Below are positions 29,559 through 41,091 of a stretch of DNA of 64,000 bases, one piece after another. Source of the DNA: Laspinema olomoucense D3b (lineage in GTDB: Bacteria > Cyanobacteriota > Cyanobacteriia > Cyanobacteriales > Laspinemataceae); contig NZ_JAMXFA010000012.1 of the NCBI RefSeq assembly GCF_025370785.1, positions 62,001-126,000 on the forward strand, given 5' to 3'. Position 1 is the stretch's first letter; each line of letters opens with the position of its first letter. The notes below the pieces were generated by a model. The model was not told the DNA's origin and did not search any database. It worked only from the letters and a program-made list of their open reading frames with translations. Both the position numbers and the translations under genes were made by a program.

Positions 29559-29798
29559 GACCGGAGAATCACCAGGGTCTATAAACACCCACTGATCCCT
29601 TAAAACTCATCCCTGTAGAGAATTTGTGCGGGGGATTATCGGGGAGTGTAGATGACTCGGTAAGATGGAATCGATCCCCCGGCGTTTTTCACAGCGTACC
29701 TCTGCGACAAATAGCGGGTTCAACCGCCTGATTTGTCGGAGTGGGACGATCATGAGCGATCGCCCGGGCGGTGTCTGACAAGCATTTACATTGAGGAC

Positions 29799-31307
29799 AT
29801 GGATATCGCAACAGAGAATGCTGCAACAATTGCTATCGTGTTGGTCGCCCTCGGAATCTTGGGGTGGGGATATTATCGTGCTAGGGATTTTGGAAAACTC
29901 GGCATCTTAGCCTGGTTACAGTCTGCGGTACTGATGCTCCCTTGGCTGTTGTTCTTTGGCTTATTCTCCGCCGGAATCTACCTCAACTTAGTGGGGATTC
30001 TGCTGCTGGTTCTCGCCTCTGCGGGATTGTACATCTATTTGGGCAAACAACTGCGGGCAGCGGGTCAGGATGAGGTCCTGCGAGAACGGGCCGCCAAACG
30101 CTTGCAGTCTGATCAAAATCCTGTGGGGGCCAACTCTGAGAACCCAACGAGTCCCGGTGTGGAAGATCAACTCAAGTCGATCGCCCCGGAGTTCGTCCGA
30201 ATTCCCGAAGAAGACCTCAAAAAGATCCAGGGGATTTTTGGCATTGATACCTTCTTTGCCACAGAAACGATTTCCTATCAAGAAGGGGCAATTTTTAAAG
30301 GAAATCTGCGCGGGGATCCGGATGAGGCTTACCATCGCCTCGCCGAGACCCTCCAAGAACGCTTATGCGATCGCTATCGGCTATTTTTAGTCCCCAATCC
30401 TGACGAAAAACCCGTGGCGATCGTCTTACCCAGTACCTCCGACCCCAAACCCTCCACCCGAGGACAAAAAATTCTAGCGGTAGTGTTATTTGTCGCTACT
30501 ATCCTCACCAGTTTAGAAACCGCTGGATTATTCCTCGGATTCGACTTCTTTACCAATCCCCAACGCCTTGGGGAAGTGCTCCCCCTGACCTTGGGAATTT
30601 GGGCAGTCTTGCTTTCTCATGAAATTGCCCATCGGATCATCGCCCAGAAAAATAACGTCCGCTTAAGCTGGCCCTTTTTCATCCCTACTTGGCAAATAGG
30701 TTCCTTTGGGGCAATCAATCGCTTTGAAACCCTCTTGCCGAACCGAACAGTGTTGTTTGATGTGGCCTTTGCCGGACCTGCTGCCGGTGGATTAGTCTCC
30801 CTGGGGATGTTAATCCTGGGTTTACTTCTGTCCCATGAAGGCAGCTTGTTCCAAATTCCAGCAGAGTTTTTCCAAGGGTCTGTGTTAGTCGGTTCTTTAG
30901 CAAAAGTTGTGCTGGGTCCGGCATTGAATCAGCCCTTGGTCCCGGTTCATCCAATGATGGTGATTGGTTGGCTGGGATTAGTGATTACCGCACTTAACCT
31001 GTTGCCTGCGGGTCAACTTGATGGGGGCCGAATTGTCCAAGCGGTCTACGGACGGACCATTGCGGGACGGGCCACGATCGCCACGGCAATTGTCTTGGCG
31101 ATCGCCGCCTTCTTCAATCCATTGGCCTTATATTGGGCGATCGTGATTCTCTTCCTACAACGGGGTTTAGAACGCCCCAGTTTGAACGAAATTAAAGAAC
31201 CCGATGACGCCCGGGCAGCCTTGGCTTTGTTAGCCTTATTTTTAACGATCGCAACCTTACTCCCCCTGAGTACCTCCTTGGCCGGTCGTTTAGGAATTGG
31301 CGGATAA
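29799..31307 (+). CDS. M50 site-2 protease family protein (EGY-like)
   Basis: 502 residues from the ATG of MDIATENAATIAIV; a longer frame from 29733 lacks sense. Two or three N-terminal membrane helices (about 8-85) are followed by a soluble stretch (about 90-230) and a membrane core. The core carries the zinc site HEIAH (near residue 273, in LLSHEIAHRIIAQ) and the second motif NLLPAGQLDGGRI. These mark an intramembrane metalloprotease. The soluble part before the core resembles plant EGY proteases and their cyanobacterial relatives. Targets are unknown; regulated intramembrane cleavage of signalling or membrane proteins is the family role. The start is preceded closely by GAGG. Confidence 0.92.
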   Translation: MDIATENAATIAIVLVALGILGWGYYRARDFGKLGILAWLQSAVLMLPWLLFFGLFSAGIYLNLVGILLLVLASAGLYIYLGKQLRAAGQDEVLRERAAKRLQSDQNPVGANSENPTSPGVEDQLKSIAPEFVRIPEEDLKKIQGIFGIDTFFATETISYQEGAIFKGNLRGDPDEAYHRLAETLQERLCDRYRLFLVPNPDEKPVAIVLPSTSDPKPSTRGQKILAVVLFVATILTSLETAGLFLGFDFFTNPQRLGEVLPLTLGIWAVLLSHEIAHRIIAQKNNVRLSWPFFIPTWQIGSFGAINRFETLLPNRTVLFDVAFAGPAAGGLVSLGMLILGLLLSHEGSLFQIPAEFFQGSVLVGSLAKVVLGPALNQPLVPVHPMMVIGWLGLVITALNLLPAGQLDGGRIVQAVYGRTIAGRATIATAIVLAIAAFFNPLALYWAIVILFLQRGLERPSLNEIKEPDDARAALALLALFLTIATLLPLSTSLAGRLGIGG

Positions 31308-31374
31308 TAATAGAAGGAGAAAGCAAGGGCACCGGACCGCAGAACAATACTGAGGTCCTCGATACCCTAGAAGT

Positions 31375-31446
31375 TAGAAACCGGGTTTCTTGAAAAATCT
31401 TTACGTCATGAGCAACAAGTTTGGGCGAGAAACCCGGTTTCTTGTT
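31375..31446. repeat. Dispersed ~70-nt inverted repeat, AGAAACCGGGTTTCTT family (copy 3, best preserved)
   Basis: The left arm AGAAACCGGGTTTCTTG and the right arm AGAAACCCGGTTTCTTG are intact. The middle part CATGAGCAACAAGTTTGGGCG is shared in part with copy 2. Confidence 0.9.
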
Positions 31447-31526
31447 CTCTTTTTTTTAAAAAACCGACCCGATCGCGTTCCGGCTTTCCCGCTTTCCTTT
31501 TCCTTTTTTACCCCCCCTTTAACATC

Positions 31527-32417
31527 ATGAGTGCGCGACCCCAGATACTACTTGTTTTTGATACAACCTCTCTGTTAGCCGGTGATACCAAGGTTTGGAA
31601 AGATTACAAACGGGTGGGGAGTTGTTTTGTCCCCAACGTTGTCTTTGAAGCGATGCAAGATTTCGCCGATAGTGCTGCCGAACCGGGACAGGAGAAGGCA
31701 GCCAAAGAGTTTATGAGATTTTGGCCTAAAAGTGGATGGCAGCAAACCACCGCCACAGCTACCCATCGCAAGTTAACACCCCCTGAAGGGGCTGCCCTGA
31801 GTTCCACTGCCCGGTTAAGTTTAGAAATAGCCGAGGCTGCTTATGGTGTGGCCCTAGAGCGGGAAGATGCGATCGTCGTCTTTGTCTGCAATGGACAACC
31901 CCTGCTTAAACGGATCGCTGCCTTACGCCAAAATAATCTTTGTGGGATTACCTCAGCGATGTTGTTACAGTGGTCTCGGGCGAATAAGGAACCGGAGGTG
32001 GTGACTCAGCAGGTGGAGAGAAGGGAAGAAAGTGATGACACCTCGGGAATGAGTACCGCATCCCAAGCGCGATCGCCCTCCAAAAGCCACAAAAAAGCCC
32101 CCGCCTCCCGCAAACCTGCCGCCAAACGTCCCGCAGCAGCCAAGCGACCCAAACCCATCCCCATCCAGGAAGAAATCATCGATGATTCGGCTTATGCTCT
32201 CCAAAATCGCCGACACGGATTTTACGTCAAACCCAAGAAATCCAATATTTTCGCTCAACTAAGTACCGCACTTGTCGCCCTAGTCATGGCAGCATTCATG
32301 ATTACCGTCCTCGGCTTTATGTGGAAAATGGCCTTTCCCGAAACCTTTAACCCCTTTTGGCAAAAGCAAATCCAGCCCCAGTTAAAAAAATTACCCCCCA
32401 TCCCAGGAGTATCATAA
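31527..32417 (+). CDS. PIN-like domain protein with C-terminal membrane anchor
   Basis: 296 residues. The N-terminal ~150 residues read like a PIN nuclease fold: LLVFDTTSLLAG (first acidic site), NVVFEAMQDF, EIAEAAYGVALEREDAIVVF and CNGQPLLKRIAAL. The last motif has Asn/Gly where many PIN domains have Asp, so activity is uncertain. A Lys/Pro/Ala-rich basic linker (about 185-222) could bind nucleic acid. One membrane helix lies near 250-272 (ALVALVMAAFMITVLGFMW), followed by a short basic tail. No antitoxin gene is adjacent, so it is not an obvious VapC-type toxin. A hairpin terminator follows. Confidence 0.78.
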   Translation: MSARPQILLVFDTTSLLAGDTKVWKDYKRVGSCFVPNVVFEAMQDFADSAAEPGQEKAAKEFMRFWPKSGWQQTTATATHRKLTPPEGAALSSTARLSLEIAEAAYGVALEREDAIVVFVCNGQPLLKRIAALRQNNLCGITSAMLLQWSRANKEPEVVTQQVERREESDDTSGMSTASQARSPSKSHKKAPASRKPAAKRPAAAKRPKPIPIQEEIIDDSAYALQNRRHGFYVKPKKSNIFAQLSTALVALVMAAFMITVLGFMWKMAFPETFNPFWQKQIQPQLKKLPPIPGVS

Positions 32418-32434
32418 TCAACATCGGGCAAAAT

Positions 32435-32460
32435 ACCGGATTCATACGGAATCCGGTTTT
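32435..32460 (+). terminator. Intrinsic terminator after the PIN-like gene
   Basis: Stem ACCGGATTC/GAATCCGGT with loop ATACG and a TTTT run, 17 bases past the stop. Confidence 0.8.
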
Positions 32461-32684
32461 CAAAGACCTATAAAAACCCACACCCTCAAGGGTGGGTCTA
32501 CAGGGACAAAGCCTGCCTCAGCCCGCTATGGGATAAAAACGACTTTTAACAAGCGGATTTGGTATCAACCCCCTTAATAACGGCAATCGGCTTGAGTGAA
32601 TTTTGCGCGATGTTTAATCACCAAAAAAGCGGGAAACGAAAATTTCTCCATGTTCTTAGTAACGACTTGCTGTCGTTTCCCCTC

Positions 32685-33299
32685 CTATCCTTTTACCGCA
32701 ACCCCTTTGTAGAAATAACCCACAGTTTTAGGAATCTTAGGCGCATAAAAGCGCTCCAGTTCCAGAATCTGAAACTGATTTTCTACTAAACTTTGAATCG
32801 GACGATTCAGATGACATCCATCCCCCACCATTTTTTGCAGAGGAGTGAGGATATTTTGCCAACCTTGAATCTTCAGTTCCTCACTCAATCCATGTTCCAA
32901 AAAAAAGAATTTTCCTGTGGATTTCAGAACCCGGTGAATTTCTGCTAAAGCCCGTTCCACTTGGGCGATACTACACAAGGTCCAAGTGCTAACAACACTA
33001 TCGAAACTCTCATCGGGAAAGGGTAAATTCTCCCCACTGATGACCCGAACTTCTACATCGATATTCGAGGACTCAATCCGGTTTTGAGCCAACTGATTCA
33101 TGCCTGGATTCGGATCCACCGTGGTGAGCTTTTGGACTGTTTCTGGGTAATGAGGCAAATTTAATCCCGTCCCAAACCCTATTTCTAACACATTGCCGGA
33201 TACGCTAGATAAAACCTCTTCTCTATACTGGGAGATTCGCGGATCGGACATGGTAATATCCATCAGCTTGGGTAGAATAACCTGGGAATAAAATTTCAT
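32685..33299 (-). CDS. Class I SAM-dependent methyltransferase
   Basis: 204 residues with the Rossmann-type fold of the Methyltransf_11 group. Motif I, binding S-adenosylmethionine, is VLEIGFGTGLNLPHYP; the acidic residue after strand 2 is in LTTVDPNPGMN; motif II/III is FPDESFDSVVSTWTLCSI; and AEIHRVLKSTGKFFFLEHG follows. The substrate cannot be told from sequence; similar proteins are often annotated UbiE-like or phospholipid methyltransferases. The length is complete and no membrane segment is seen. Related repeat fragments lie on both sides. Confidence 0.88.
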   Translation of the reverse strand: MKFYSQVILPKLMDITMSDPRISQYREEVLSSVSGNVLEIGFGTGLNLPHYPETVQKLTTVDPNPGMNQLAQNRIESSNIDVEVRVISGENLPFPDESFDSVVSTWTLCSIAQVERALAEIHRVLKSTGKFFFLEHGLSEELKIQGWQNILTPLQKMVGDGCHLNRPIQSLVENQFQILELERFYAPKIPKTVGYFYKGVAVKG

Positions 33300-33333
33300 G
33301 ATTGATTAGAAGACTTCCTACAGGGATTGATAC

Positions 33334-33419
33334 TAGACCTCTTGCAAAAAAAAGGATTGCTCCCCCTTTTTACCCCTTATTAAGGCTAATCGGCTTGAGA
33401 GCATTTGGCAAGGGGTCTA
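33334..33419. mobile_element. Small MITE-like element with terminal inverted repeats
   Basis: The ends TAGACCTCTTGCAAA and TTTGGCAAGGGGTCTA are imperfect inverted repeats about 86 bases apart, with no coding capacity. The interior (TTGCAAAAAAAAGGATTG, then CCCCTTATTAAGG...AATCGGCTTGAG) recurs in part at 32570-32607 and 52014-52040. Confidence 0.5.
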
Positions 33420-33426
33420 CTCATTA

Positions 33427-36400
33427 TTATGCTGTTTTGACTAAAGATAATGCTTTGATTAACTCTTCTATGCGAATGGGTTTGGTGATGTAATCATCCA
33501 TTCCCGCTTGCAGACAAATTTCGCGATCGCCTTGCATAGCATTGGCAGTCATTGCAATAATTTTTGGTTTATTTAAGTGCAAACGTTCTCCATATTTTTT
33601 GCAAATTTGACGAGTCGCTTCTAACCCATCCATTTCGGGCATTTGCACATCCATGAGGATGACATCATAGGATATCCGCTGCAACGATTCTAAGACTTCA
33701 AGTCCATTGTTGGCGACATCGGCACGATATCCCATGCGTTCCAAGATGCGGAGGGCCACTTTCTGGTTGACGATATTATCCTCGGCTAATAAAATTTTTA
33801 AGGGAAGCCGGTTCCCCATTTCCGCATCAATCAGCGGCTTCTTGGAACGGGGGATAGAGTGATATTTTACCGGACTGTTGGAGGCTGTTTCATTCCAAAC
33901 TTGAATTAAGGTATTATACAGTTGGGACTGTTTAATAGGTTTATTAATAAACGCTGCAAATTTAACAGAAATTCCCTCGACTTCTAATAATTCTGGTTTA
34001 CCCATTGAGGTGAACATGACCAAAGGGAGGGATTGCCATTGCGGTTGGCTTTGAATCCGCGCGGCGAGGGTTAGTCCATCCATTTCTGGCATTTGCATAT
34101 CCAAAATGGCGAGGTCAAAATGATTGCTGACTTCTAAAATGGCTAAGGCTTCGGATCCGGATGCAGCATGGTGAGGGAACATTCCCCAATTTTGAGTTTG
34201 TTTGAGCAAAATTTGTCGATTTGTGGCGTTATCATCGACGATTAAAAGTTTTTTACCCTTCAGCAGGGACTGATCGCTATGCTCATATTCAGGGAAATCG
34301 ATCGCCTTGGGGTTGGCGTGAGCAATTAAGGTAAAGTAAAAAGTAGAACCTACCCCTTCCTCACTTTCAATCCACATTCGACCCCCCATTAATTCGCTTA
34401 AACGCTTGCAAATTGCCAGTCCCAGTCCAGTCCCGCCAAACTGACGAGTGGTTGAGGCATCGACTTGAGAAAAGGGCAGAAAGAGGCGATCGAGACGATG
34501 GGGGGGAATCCCAATTCCTGTATCGCGAATGGAAAACTGGAACTCATAAGCATCGGGGGTGGACTCATCTAGGGAGAGTGGCGGTAAACCCGAAGAAATT
34601 TTCCCATTAGCGCTGTCTAAAAAAGTGGCAAGTTGGGCTTGAGAATCAGCAGGAGTTAAGGGCGTGGCAACGACAGATACGACGATTTCGCCACTGTGGG
34701 TAAATTTGACCGAATTTCCAATTAAATTGACTAAAATTTGCCGGACCCGAGTGACATCGGAGATTATTTGTTTGGGCGTGGTGACTTCCATTTGATATAA
34801 TAACTCCAGCCCTTTTTCTGCGGCTTTTGGAGCAAATAAATCTAAGGCTTCTTCGATGCAATTTTGCAAATTAAAGGGATGATTTTCCAGTTCGAGTTTG
34901 CCGGACTCAATTTTAGAGAAGTCGAGGATATCATTAATAATCGTCAGTAAGGCATCGCCACTGGTGCGAATTGTCTCAATATAATCCCGCTGTTCCTCGG
35001 TTAAATTCATATCCAGTAATAACCCCGTCATGCCTATCACGGCATTCATGGGAGTTCGGATTTCATGACTCATGGTGGCGAGGAATTCGCTTTTGGCACG
35101 GTTGGCGACTTCAGCGGATTCTCGCGCTTGTTTTAGGGCTTGATTTTGTTCGGCGAGTTGCGATCGCGCTGCTCGTTCGCGCTCAAGTAATTCCGATTGA
35201 GCTAAAGCAATGCCCACTTGCACTGCTGCTGCTTCGAGTAGTTCAATTTCCTGGGGTTGCCAATGGCGGAAGCGATCGCATTGATGCAAGCCAATGGTCC
35301 CATTTGGTTCTCCTTGATAGGAGGTGCGAACGGCTAACATCGACTTAATTTGAGCTTGATGGCACAGGGGGAGTGCCTCCCTTAGCAAGGGGTCTGTATT
35401 CACATCATCAGATGCCACACCGTGATCGAGGGCAAACACCTTTTGAATATAAGGATTCCCTTGCACGGGAATTTGAATACCCCTCATCGATGGATACCCA
35501 GGCTCTAGATATTCAGCCACGGTATCTACCGTACTCGCTTCCGGGCTATAAGAGAGAATCACACAACGATTCAGATGAAAACCCCGACCCATTAAATCCG
35601 TGGCAGTTTGTAAAATTTGTTGAGTATCTAAACTTTGGCGAATTTCTCGGGTAATCTGCCCCAGTAACAAAGTGCGCTGATATTCAGCACGGAATGCATT
35701 CTGAGCCATATCTCGTTCGATTTCCCCGCCGATCCACTGCGCCATTAAGGTTACCAGTTGACGATCGCTGTCTTTAAATGCAGTATCCCGGGGGGTATGG
35801 CTAGTAAAACTGAGAGTCCCGTACAGTTCTGAGGCAACGAAAACCGGCGTGCCAATATAGGCTTGAAGTTTCCGGACTTGATAGGCTGTATGGGTTTGCC
35901 ATACCTCCGATTGTCCAGCGGATTCGATACAAAGTGTCGCTTGTTGGGAGAGGGGATAGGCGTCATAGGTTTGACTTAAATTGAACGCATCCCCGGGAAA
36001 GAGTTTAAACAAACTGCTTGGAGGATAGCAAGTGGCGAGGATCTCGATGCGATCGCCCTCAACGCGACCTAACATCCCAATTTCTAAGTTAAATCGCTGA
36101 GAACCCATTACTAACATCCGCTCAAGACGCTCTTGCAGGCTTAAATCTACCGCTGCTTGCACCTCAATGAGCGATCGCAACGCCACCTCGGTTTCGTTCT
36201 GTTGCGCTTCGATCCGCTTGCGATCGCTGATGTCGCTGGCAATCCCCAAAAATCCAGTAATTTCTCCCGTGCCATCGCGCAGGGCCGAGATGGACAACAA
36301 TACCGGAAACCGACTGCCATCTTTGCGGATATACGACCATTCATATTCATCCGGTTTCCCGTCCCGGGTTTTAGCCGTAAACACATCAAACCCTGGCGCT

Positions 36401-37245
36401 ATCTCCACCCCCAGTTCTTCCGACAGTTCCTGCGCTCTGTGGACCACTTCCATCGGGTCATGGAGAATTGCCGGAGTCATTTTCCCCACGATTTCCTCGG
36501 CTGTATAACCCAGCCACCGTTCAGCGGTGGCATTAAATGTATAAATAATCCCATCCATCCCCGTAGAAATAATCGAGTAGTTGGCACTATCTAAAATAGC
36601 CTGTTGCAGGGTGATGGTTGCTTCCAGGCTCTTCTCACGGGACTGTTGTTTACCCCGGTTGGGCACATCCGTGGCAGGAGGGTTCACCACCTCGGTGGGA
36701 TGGGCGGATGGCAGGCGATCGCCCCCCGTATCAGGAAAATCATTGTCCTGAATTAGAGCAATGGTTTTGCTCGTGAGGGGATCGGTAATCTGACGGACGA
36801 CAATTGCCTGGGGTCCTATATCGGTTTTCTGCGGTAACGCCTTCTCGGATCGGATTGGGTTGACAACGCCGGTGTGAGGGAAAATCCCGGGACTCACCCC
36901 CTCTACCAAGAGGGCCAAACGCCCTTGGTCAATTTCCATCCCAGAACAAAGGCAGGCAATCTGCACCGCTTCTCCCTGGGGATAAAATGTCCACTGTTCG
37001 ATCGCCGTTTCCCCAGACTTAAACCGTTTGCAATAGCCCTTCAATCGGGGGCGGGTTGCCCCTAAAATCTCCCGAAAATCTCGCTGTCTGAGTTCTTCCA
37101 AAGTCGCTGCACCCCAGAGTTGCAAAGCGGCAGGGTTCGCCCACCACAGTTGCAACTGTTCGAGATCGAAAATCCAAATAGGCGATCGCAACACAGACAA
37201 GCAAGAAGGCAGTTTAAATGGGGTCACGACAGTTTGGTCACACAT
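33427..37245 (-). CDS. Hybrid sensor histidine kinase, PAS-PAS-GAF-GAF-HK-REC-REC
   Basis: 1272 residues, no membrane segment. PAS-like at about 12-120, PAS at about 215-345 (with PAC end [14 protein letters not shown]), GAF at about 365-510 and 535-690. HisKA has H-box [19 protein letters not shown]; HATPase has [21 protein letters not shown] and [18 protein letters not shown]. Two receivers follow, both with a phospho-acceptor: [13 protein letters not shown] (about 990-1105) and [13 protein letters not shown] (about 1145-1265), each with lysine (INKPI, ITKPI). This is a BarA-like phosphorelay kinase without HPt; an HPt module exists in the next upstream kinase, which might complete the relay. 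The signal is unknown. Confidence 0.94.
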   Translation of the reverse strand: MCDQTVVTPFKLPSCLSVLRSPIWIFDLEQLQLWWANPAALQLWGAATLEELRQRDFREILGATRPRLKGYCKRFKSGETAIEQWTFYPQGEAVQIACLCSGMEIDQGRLALLVEGVSPGIFPHTGVVNPIRSEKALPQKTDIGPQAIVVRQITDPLTSKTIALIQDNDFPDTGGDRLPSAHPTEVVNPPATDVPNRGKQQSREKSLEATITLQQAILDSANYSIISTGMDGIIYTFNATAERWLGYTAEEIVGKMTPAILHDPMEVVHRAQELSEELGVEIAPGFDVFTAKTRDGKPDEYEWSYIRKDGSRFPVLLSISALRDGTGEITGFLGIASDISDRKRIEAQQNETEVALRSLIEVQAAVDLSLQERLERMLVMGSQRFNLEIGMLGRVEGDRIEILATCYPPSSLFKLFPGDAFNLSQTYDAYPLSQQATLCIESAGQSEVWQTHTAYQVRKLQAYIGTPVFVASELYGTLSFTSHTPRDTAFKDSDRQLVTLMAQWIGGEIERDMAQNAFRAEYQRTLLLGQITREIRQSLDTQQILQTATDLMGRGFHLNRCVILSYSPEASTVDTVAEYLEPGYPSMRGIQIPVQGNPYIQKVFALDHGVASDDVNTDPLLREALPLCHQAQIKSMLAVRTSYQGEPNGTIGLHQCDRFRHWQPQEIELLEAAAVQVGIALAQSELLERERAARSQLAEQNQALKQARESAEVANRAKSEFLATMSHEIRTPMNAVIGMTGLLLDMNLTEEQRDYIETIRTSGDALLTIINDILDFSKIESGKLELENHPFNLQNCIEEALDLFAPKAAEKGLELLYQMEVTTPKQIISDVTRVRQILVNLIGNSVKFTHSGEIVVSVVATPLTPADSQAQLATFLDSANGKISSGLPPLSLDESTPDAYEFQFSIRDTGIGIPPHRLDRLFLPFSQVDASTTRQFGGTGLGLAICKRLSELMGGRMWIESEEGVGSTFYFTLIAHANPKAIDFPEYEHSDQSLLKGKKLLIVDDNATNRQILLKQTQNWGMFPHHAASGSEALAILEVSNHFDLAILDMQMPEMDGLTLAARIQSQPQWQSLPLVMFTSMGKPELLEVEGISVKFAAFINKPIKQSQLYNTLIQVWNETASNSPVKYHSIPRSKKPLIDAEMGNRLPLKILLAEDNIVNQKVALRILERMGYRADVANNGLEVLESLQRISYDVILMDVQMPEMDGLEATRQICKKYGERLHLNKPKIIAMTANAMQGDREICLQAGMDDYITKPIRIEELIKALSLVKTA

Positions 37246-37575
37246 AGATTATCAATTCAGTGGCTCATCCACCTCGGAATTCTGTTGGCAAGGGTTCAAT
37301 TTCTACACCCCTGTAATTAACCCTCCGGTGGAGAATGAGATCTCCACAAAAACCGGAGGGTATCTCTATTTTAGGACTCCTGTATTACCTGTTATCAAGG
37401 ATGATGGGCAATTAAAGCCCCTCCCCTGCTGACTGGGCTAGATTTTTGACCACAATGTTGTAAAGCTTAGGCAGTAAGCTTTTTGACTGTAGGTTTCCCA
37501 TCGCCCTCCCCAACACACCGGGGAGGGGACCGGAGGTAGATTGACACTGATTCAAGGGCGCAAGTTATAAAAAGC
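37246..37575. other. Gap between the two hybrid kinases with a strong hairpin
   Basis: 330 bases with the hairpin at 37320-37361 and, near 37495, a fragment of the CCCTCCCC repeat family. No gene seen. Confidence 0.5.
37320..37361. terminator. Two-part hairpin, probable terminator
   Basis: Outer stem ACCCTCCGGT/ACCGGAGGGT and inner stem GTGGAGA/TCTCCAC. No T run follows directly. It lies between two same-strand kinase genes and may end transcription of the upstream one. Confidence 0.5.
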
Positions 37576-40500
37576 CTAGCCTGAGCGAGGGTTAACGGAG
37601 CGCCGGGGGAGAGATTGAGTGCAAGTTCCTAGGCGATCGACCTGAGATTCTAAACTCAACAATAAGGGGGTGATTTCTTCAAACATCTGGTCCCGCACTT
37701 GGTCCTCGATTTGGGTAGAAATGGCCCCGATCGCCCGCGCCCCCATATTTAGGCTGGCTCCTTTAATCCGGTGAGCTTTTAACTCCACGGTATTCCAATC
37801 CTGGCGATCGCAGGCGGAACGAATCACCTCAATATCCCCCCGCAGGCTATCGACAAAGGCTCTTAACAGGCGTTCTTGTAATTCCAGTTTACCTCGGGAA
37901 ATCTGCTGTAGACGATTCCAATCAATGGGGGAATCTTCAAGGGTTCCCTGGGGTAAATCTCTCGGGGATAGGGATCCGAGTGGTCCCAAGGTGTCAGAAC
38001 TGCTCACATCGGGGCTGAAAGTGGCTTCCCCTGGGGAGTTGGTTATCAAATTGGATTCCGGGCGCTGAAGGGGCGTGATCTGGGGAATCCAGCGATCCAA
38101 TGCTGCCTGTAATTGTTCGAGGAGGACGGGTTTGCTAATGTAGTCATCCATTCCGGCTGCTAGACACTTTTGGCGATCGCTATTGAGCGCATGAGCCGTC
38201 AGGGCGATGACGATGGTATGACGGCGGTTTCCCTCGCACCGTCGCAGTTCTCGGGTCACCTCATAGCCATCTTTCAGGGGCATCTGGCAATCCATAAAGA
38301 CGATATCATAATCTTCACAGGCAAGGCGATCGAGGGCTTCGAGACCATTATTGACACAATCGGCATGGTAGCCCAAGGTATTGAGTTGAAACACAATCAC
38401 TTGTTGATTGATCTCGTGATCTTCGGCAATTAAGATTTTCAGGGGGGCCGAAGGGGGAGGGGCCAAGGAGAAGGACTCTCCCTGCGCCCCTCGGGGGCGA
38501 TCGCTCAAAGTTCCTGTGGGTTCTAAAACCTGCTGCAAACTTGCTATAAACTGAGAGCCCCGTAGGGGTTTGATGATATAAGCACTGACCCAATGGGGTG
38601 CTAAGGCTTCGGCGATCGCCCGTTGATTAAACTGAGCTAAGGCGATCGTCCGGGTTGTCGCCAAATTTGGCTCATTCTTGAGGGCCTGTAACAGGATTGA
38701 TTGATCGCCCTCCAGTAGGTTCACACTCGCTAGGAGTGCATGGTAGGGGGTTCCCTGCGCGGCTGCTGCGCGCAAGGCATTCACGGCACTCTGGGGGTCC
38801 ATGACTTGATCCACTGTAATTCCCCAGCGATCGGCAAAATGCTGCACCGACTGACGATGCATCGCACTCTCATCCGCAACCAGCAGTTTCAGAGACTTCA
38901 TCTCCAAGGGTGTACTCCGGGAATTTTCCCGTTCTGTACGATTTTGCTGTACCGGCAAGGTAACGGTAAACCAAAAGGTAGAACCCTGATTCAATTCACT
39001 TTCAACGCCTATCTTACCCTGCATCAGTTCCACCAATTGTTTAGAAATAGCCAGTCCTAACCCGGTACCGCCATACTTGCGGGTTGAGGAACTATCCACT
39101 TGGGAAAAAGATTGAAACAACTTGGTTTGATCCTGGGGTAAAATCCCAATTCCCGTATCAGTGACGGCAAATCGCAGGGTGACGGGATTGCGCTGCGCTG
39201 GGGGTACGGAATCTGCTTCCGAGGCGGAATCTTCTGAGACGGCACAGACGGCGATCGCCACTTCCCCAACTTCGGTAAATTTAATCGCATTATTGACTAA
39301 ATTCAGCAAAATCTGCCGCAACCGCGCCGGATCTCCAAACAGATGGCGAGGAACGTTGCGATCGATGCAAATTCCCAAATCCAGTCCCTTTTCCTGGGCG
39401 GGCGCAACCATCAAATCCACCACGGATTCTATACATTCATCTAACTCGAAATCAATCGGGTTAAGATGCATTTCTCGCGCTTCTAATTTAGAAAAATCGA
39501 GAATATCGTTAATCACTGTTAACAGATTTTCTGCACTGGAAAAAATTGTTTGAGCATAGTGTTTTTGTTGCGGATTTAACTCCGTTGCCAGGAGCAATCC
39601 CGTCATTCCCAGTACCCCATTCATGGGAGTGCGGATTTCATGGCTCATACTGGCCAAAAACTCACTTTTTGCCCGATTAGCAGCAACCGCAGCCTGTTTC
39701 ATCTGCGCTAAAATGGTGTTCTGTTTTGCCAGCTTTTGGGAGATGCGGGTTTGCTCTGCCAACAGTTGAGCTTGAGACAGGGCAATGCTGACTTGATTAG
39801 CAAGTTGTTGCAAAAGTTCGGTTTCAAATTGTGTCCAGTGGCGGGGGGTGGAGCATTGATGGGCTATCAGTAATCCCCACAATCGTTCCCGCAGCGGCTC
39901 CTCTGGGGCATCCCGTTGGAGTAATGGCACGACTAGGTTAGCTTTGACCCCAATTCTTCTGAGCAAGTCCTGATAGCAAGAGTGAATATTTGCCGATTCG
40001 ATATCGGAAATGGCATTGACTCGCCCTTGTTTGTATTGTTCTAAATAGGTTTTGGGAAAGCAACTATCGGTAATCTGATTTCCTAATAGGGGCTGACAGC
40101 TTTCAACGACAGCTTCTTTGACCACAATTCCTGTGCCATCCGCCATCAGTTGAAAGACGATCGCCCGATCGGCGTGGAGAACTTGTCGGACTTCTTCAAC
40201 GGTGGTTTGAAGAATTTCTCCTATATCTAAGGATTGACGAATTTTGATGGTCAATTCCGCAAAGAGTTGAGCCCGTTGATTCTGCTTGATAATTTCCTCC
40301 TGGGCTTCAACCCAATCGGTAATGTCTTCAGAAATTCCCATGAGATATTTTGGGGTGTTAGTGTCATCGATAATCGGGACTTTACGGGTATGAAGCAATC
40401 TCATCCCTTGATGTGGAGTTTGAACAATTTCTAAGGGAATATCTGCCATTTGTTGGGTTAAGAGTGCTTGCCGATCGCTTTGAGTAAAAAAATCGGCTTC

Positions 40501-41091
40501 TTCTGGATGAAACAGGTCATAGTCGGTTTTGCCTAAAACTTCCTCTTGGGAATAGCCAAATTGTTGTTCACTGGCTTTATTCCATCGAATAAATTCTAAG
40601 GTGGTGGCGTCTTTGATAAATAAGCCGAGGGGCATATTTTCAATGATTGAATTGAGAAAGGTTCTGGTTTGTGCTAATTCGGCTTCAACTTCTGGACGGG
40701 GGGTGAGTTCAAAGCCGGATCCGTCGGGAGGGTCTGGGCGATCGCCCATCTTCTCGGGAATGGGGGTTTGTGGAGGTTCGCTGATGTCCGGTTTGACAAA
40801 CGTGGAACGAGGGATGGTGCTGACTAGGATCAGGTTGCCGATCGCCGTCGCGATTGCCAGAGAGTCCCCATCACGTCCGAAAAATGGGGGGGCGATTCCA
40901 GCCCAATCTAAGATGGTGAAGAGGATTAGGCTAACCCCTGGGGCTACAGCGAGGATCCAGAGAACCGGGGTCGCCATCGCCCCTCCCCTGATTTGATGCT
41001 CAACTCTCAATAGGTCCCGTTTCATGACTTCACCATTAATAACCGCAACACCTATCCCAGCAGCGATCGCCATCACCAACAGGGACAGCAT
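37576..41091 (-). CDS. Membrane hybrid histidine kinase, PAS-GAF-HK-REC-REC-HPt
   Basis: 1171 residues. N-terminal membrane helices (about 2-20, 38-62, 78-92) resemble leftover MHYT-type segments. PAS at about 140-265 ([20 protein letters not shown]), GAF at about 285-440. HisKA has [18 protein letters not shown]; HATPase has [20 protein letters not shown] and [18 protein letters not shown]. The first receiver (about 730-850) has lost its phospho-acceptor ([13 protein letters not shown]); the second (about 885-1005) is intact ([16 protein letters not shown]). The C-terminal HPt has the His in [14 protein letters not shown]. So a full internal phosphorelay is present. The ATG overlaps the stop of an upstream reading frame (TAATG), which carries a broken MHYT-like segment. 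Confidence 0.93.
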   Translation of the reverse strand: MLSLLVMAIAAGIGVAVINGEVMKRDLLRVEHQIRGGAMATPVLWILAVAPGVSLILFTILDWAGIAPPFFGRDGDSLAIATAIGNLILVSTIPRSTFVKPDISEPPQTPIPEKMGDRPDPPDGSGFELTPRPEVEAELAQTRTFLNSIIENMPLGLFIKDATTLEFIRWNKASEQQFGYSQEEVLGKTDYDLFHPEEADFFTQSDRQALLTQQMADIPLEIVQTPHQGMRLLHTRKVPIIDDTNTPKYLMGISEDITDWVEAQEEIIKQNQRAQLFAELTIKIRQSLDIGEILQTTVEEVRQVLHADRAIVFQLMADGTGIVVKEAVVESCQPLLGNQITDSCFPKTYLEQYKQGRVNAISDIESANIHSCYQDLLRRIGVKANLVVPLLQRDAPEEPLRERLWGLLIAHQCSTPRHWTQFETELLQQLANQVSIALSQAQLLAEQTRISQKLAKQNTILAQMKQAAVAANRAKSEFLASMSHEIRTPMNGVLGMTGLLLATELNPQQKHYAQTIFSSAENLLTVINDILDFSKLEAREMHLNPIDFELDECIESVVDLMVAPAQEKGLDLGICIDRNVPRHLFGDPARLRQILLNLVNNAIKFTEVGEVAIAVCAVSEDSASEADSVPPAQRNPVTLRFAVTDTGIGILPQDQTKLFQSFSQVDSSSTRKYGGTGLGLAISKQLVELMQGKIGVESELNQGSTFWFTVTLPVQQNRTERENSRSTPLEMKSLKLLVADESAMHRQSVQHFADRWGITVDQVMDPQSAVNALRAAAAQGTPYHALLASVNLLEGDQSILLQALKNEPNLATTRTIALAQFNQRAIAEALAPHWVSAYIIKPLRGSQFIASLQQVLEPTGTLSDRPRGAQGESFSLAPPPSAPLKILIAEDHEINQQVIVFQLNTLGYHADCVNNGLEALDRLACEDYDIVFMDCQMPLKDGYEVTRELRRCEGNRRHTIVIALTAHALNSDRQKCLAAGMDDYISKPVLLEQLQAALDRWIPQITPLQRPESNLITNSPGEATFSPDVSSSDTLGPLGSLSPRDLPQGTLEDSPIDWNRLQQISRGKLELQERLLRAFVDSLRGDIEVIRSACDRQDWNTVELKAHRIKGASLNMGARAIGAISTQIEDQVRDQMFEEITPLLLSLESQVDRLGTCTQSLPRRSVNPRSG

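Noticed and set aside
32559-32789. 76-residue plus-strand frame
   Set aside because: It spans a repeat fragment and the antisense of the methyltransferase end.
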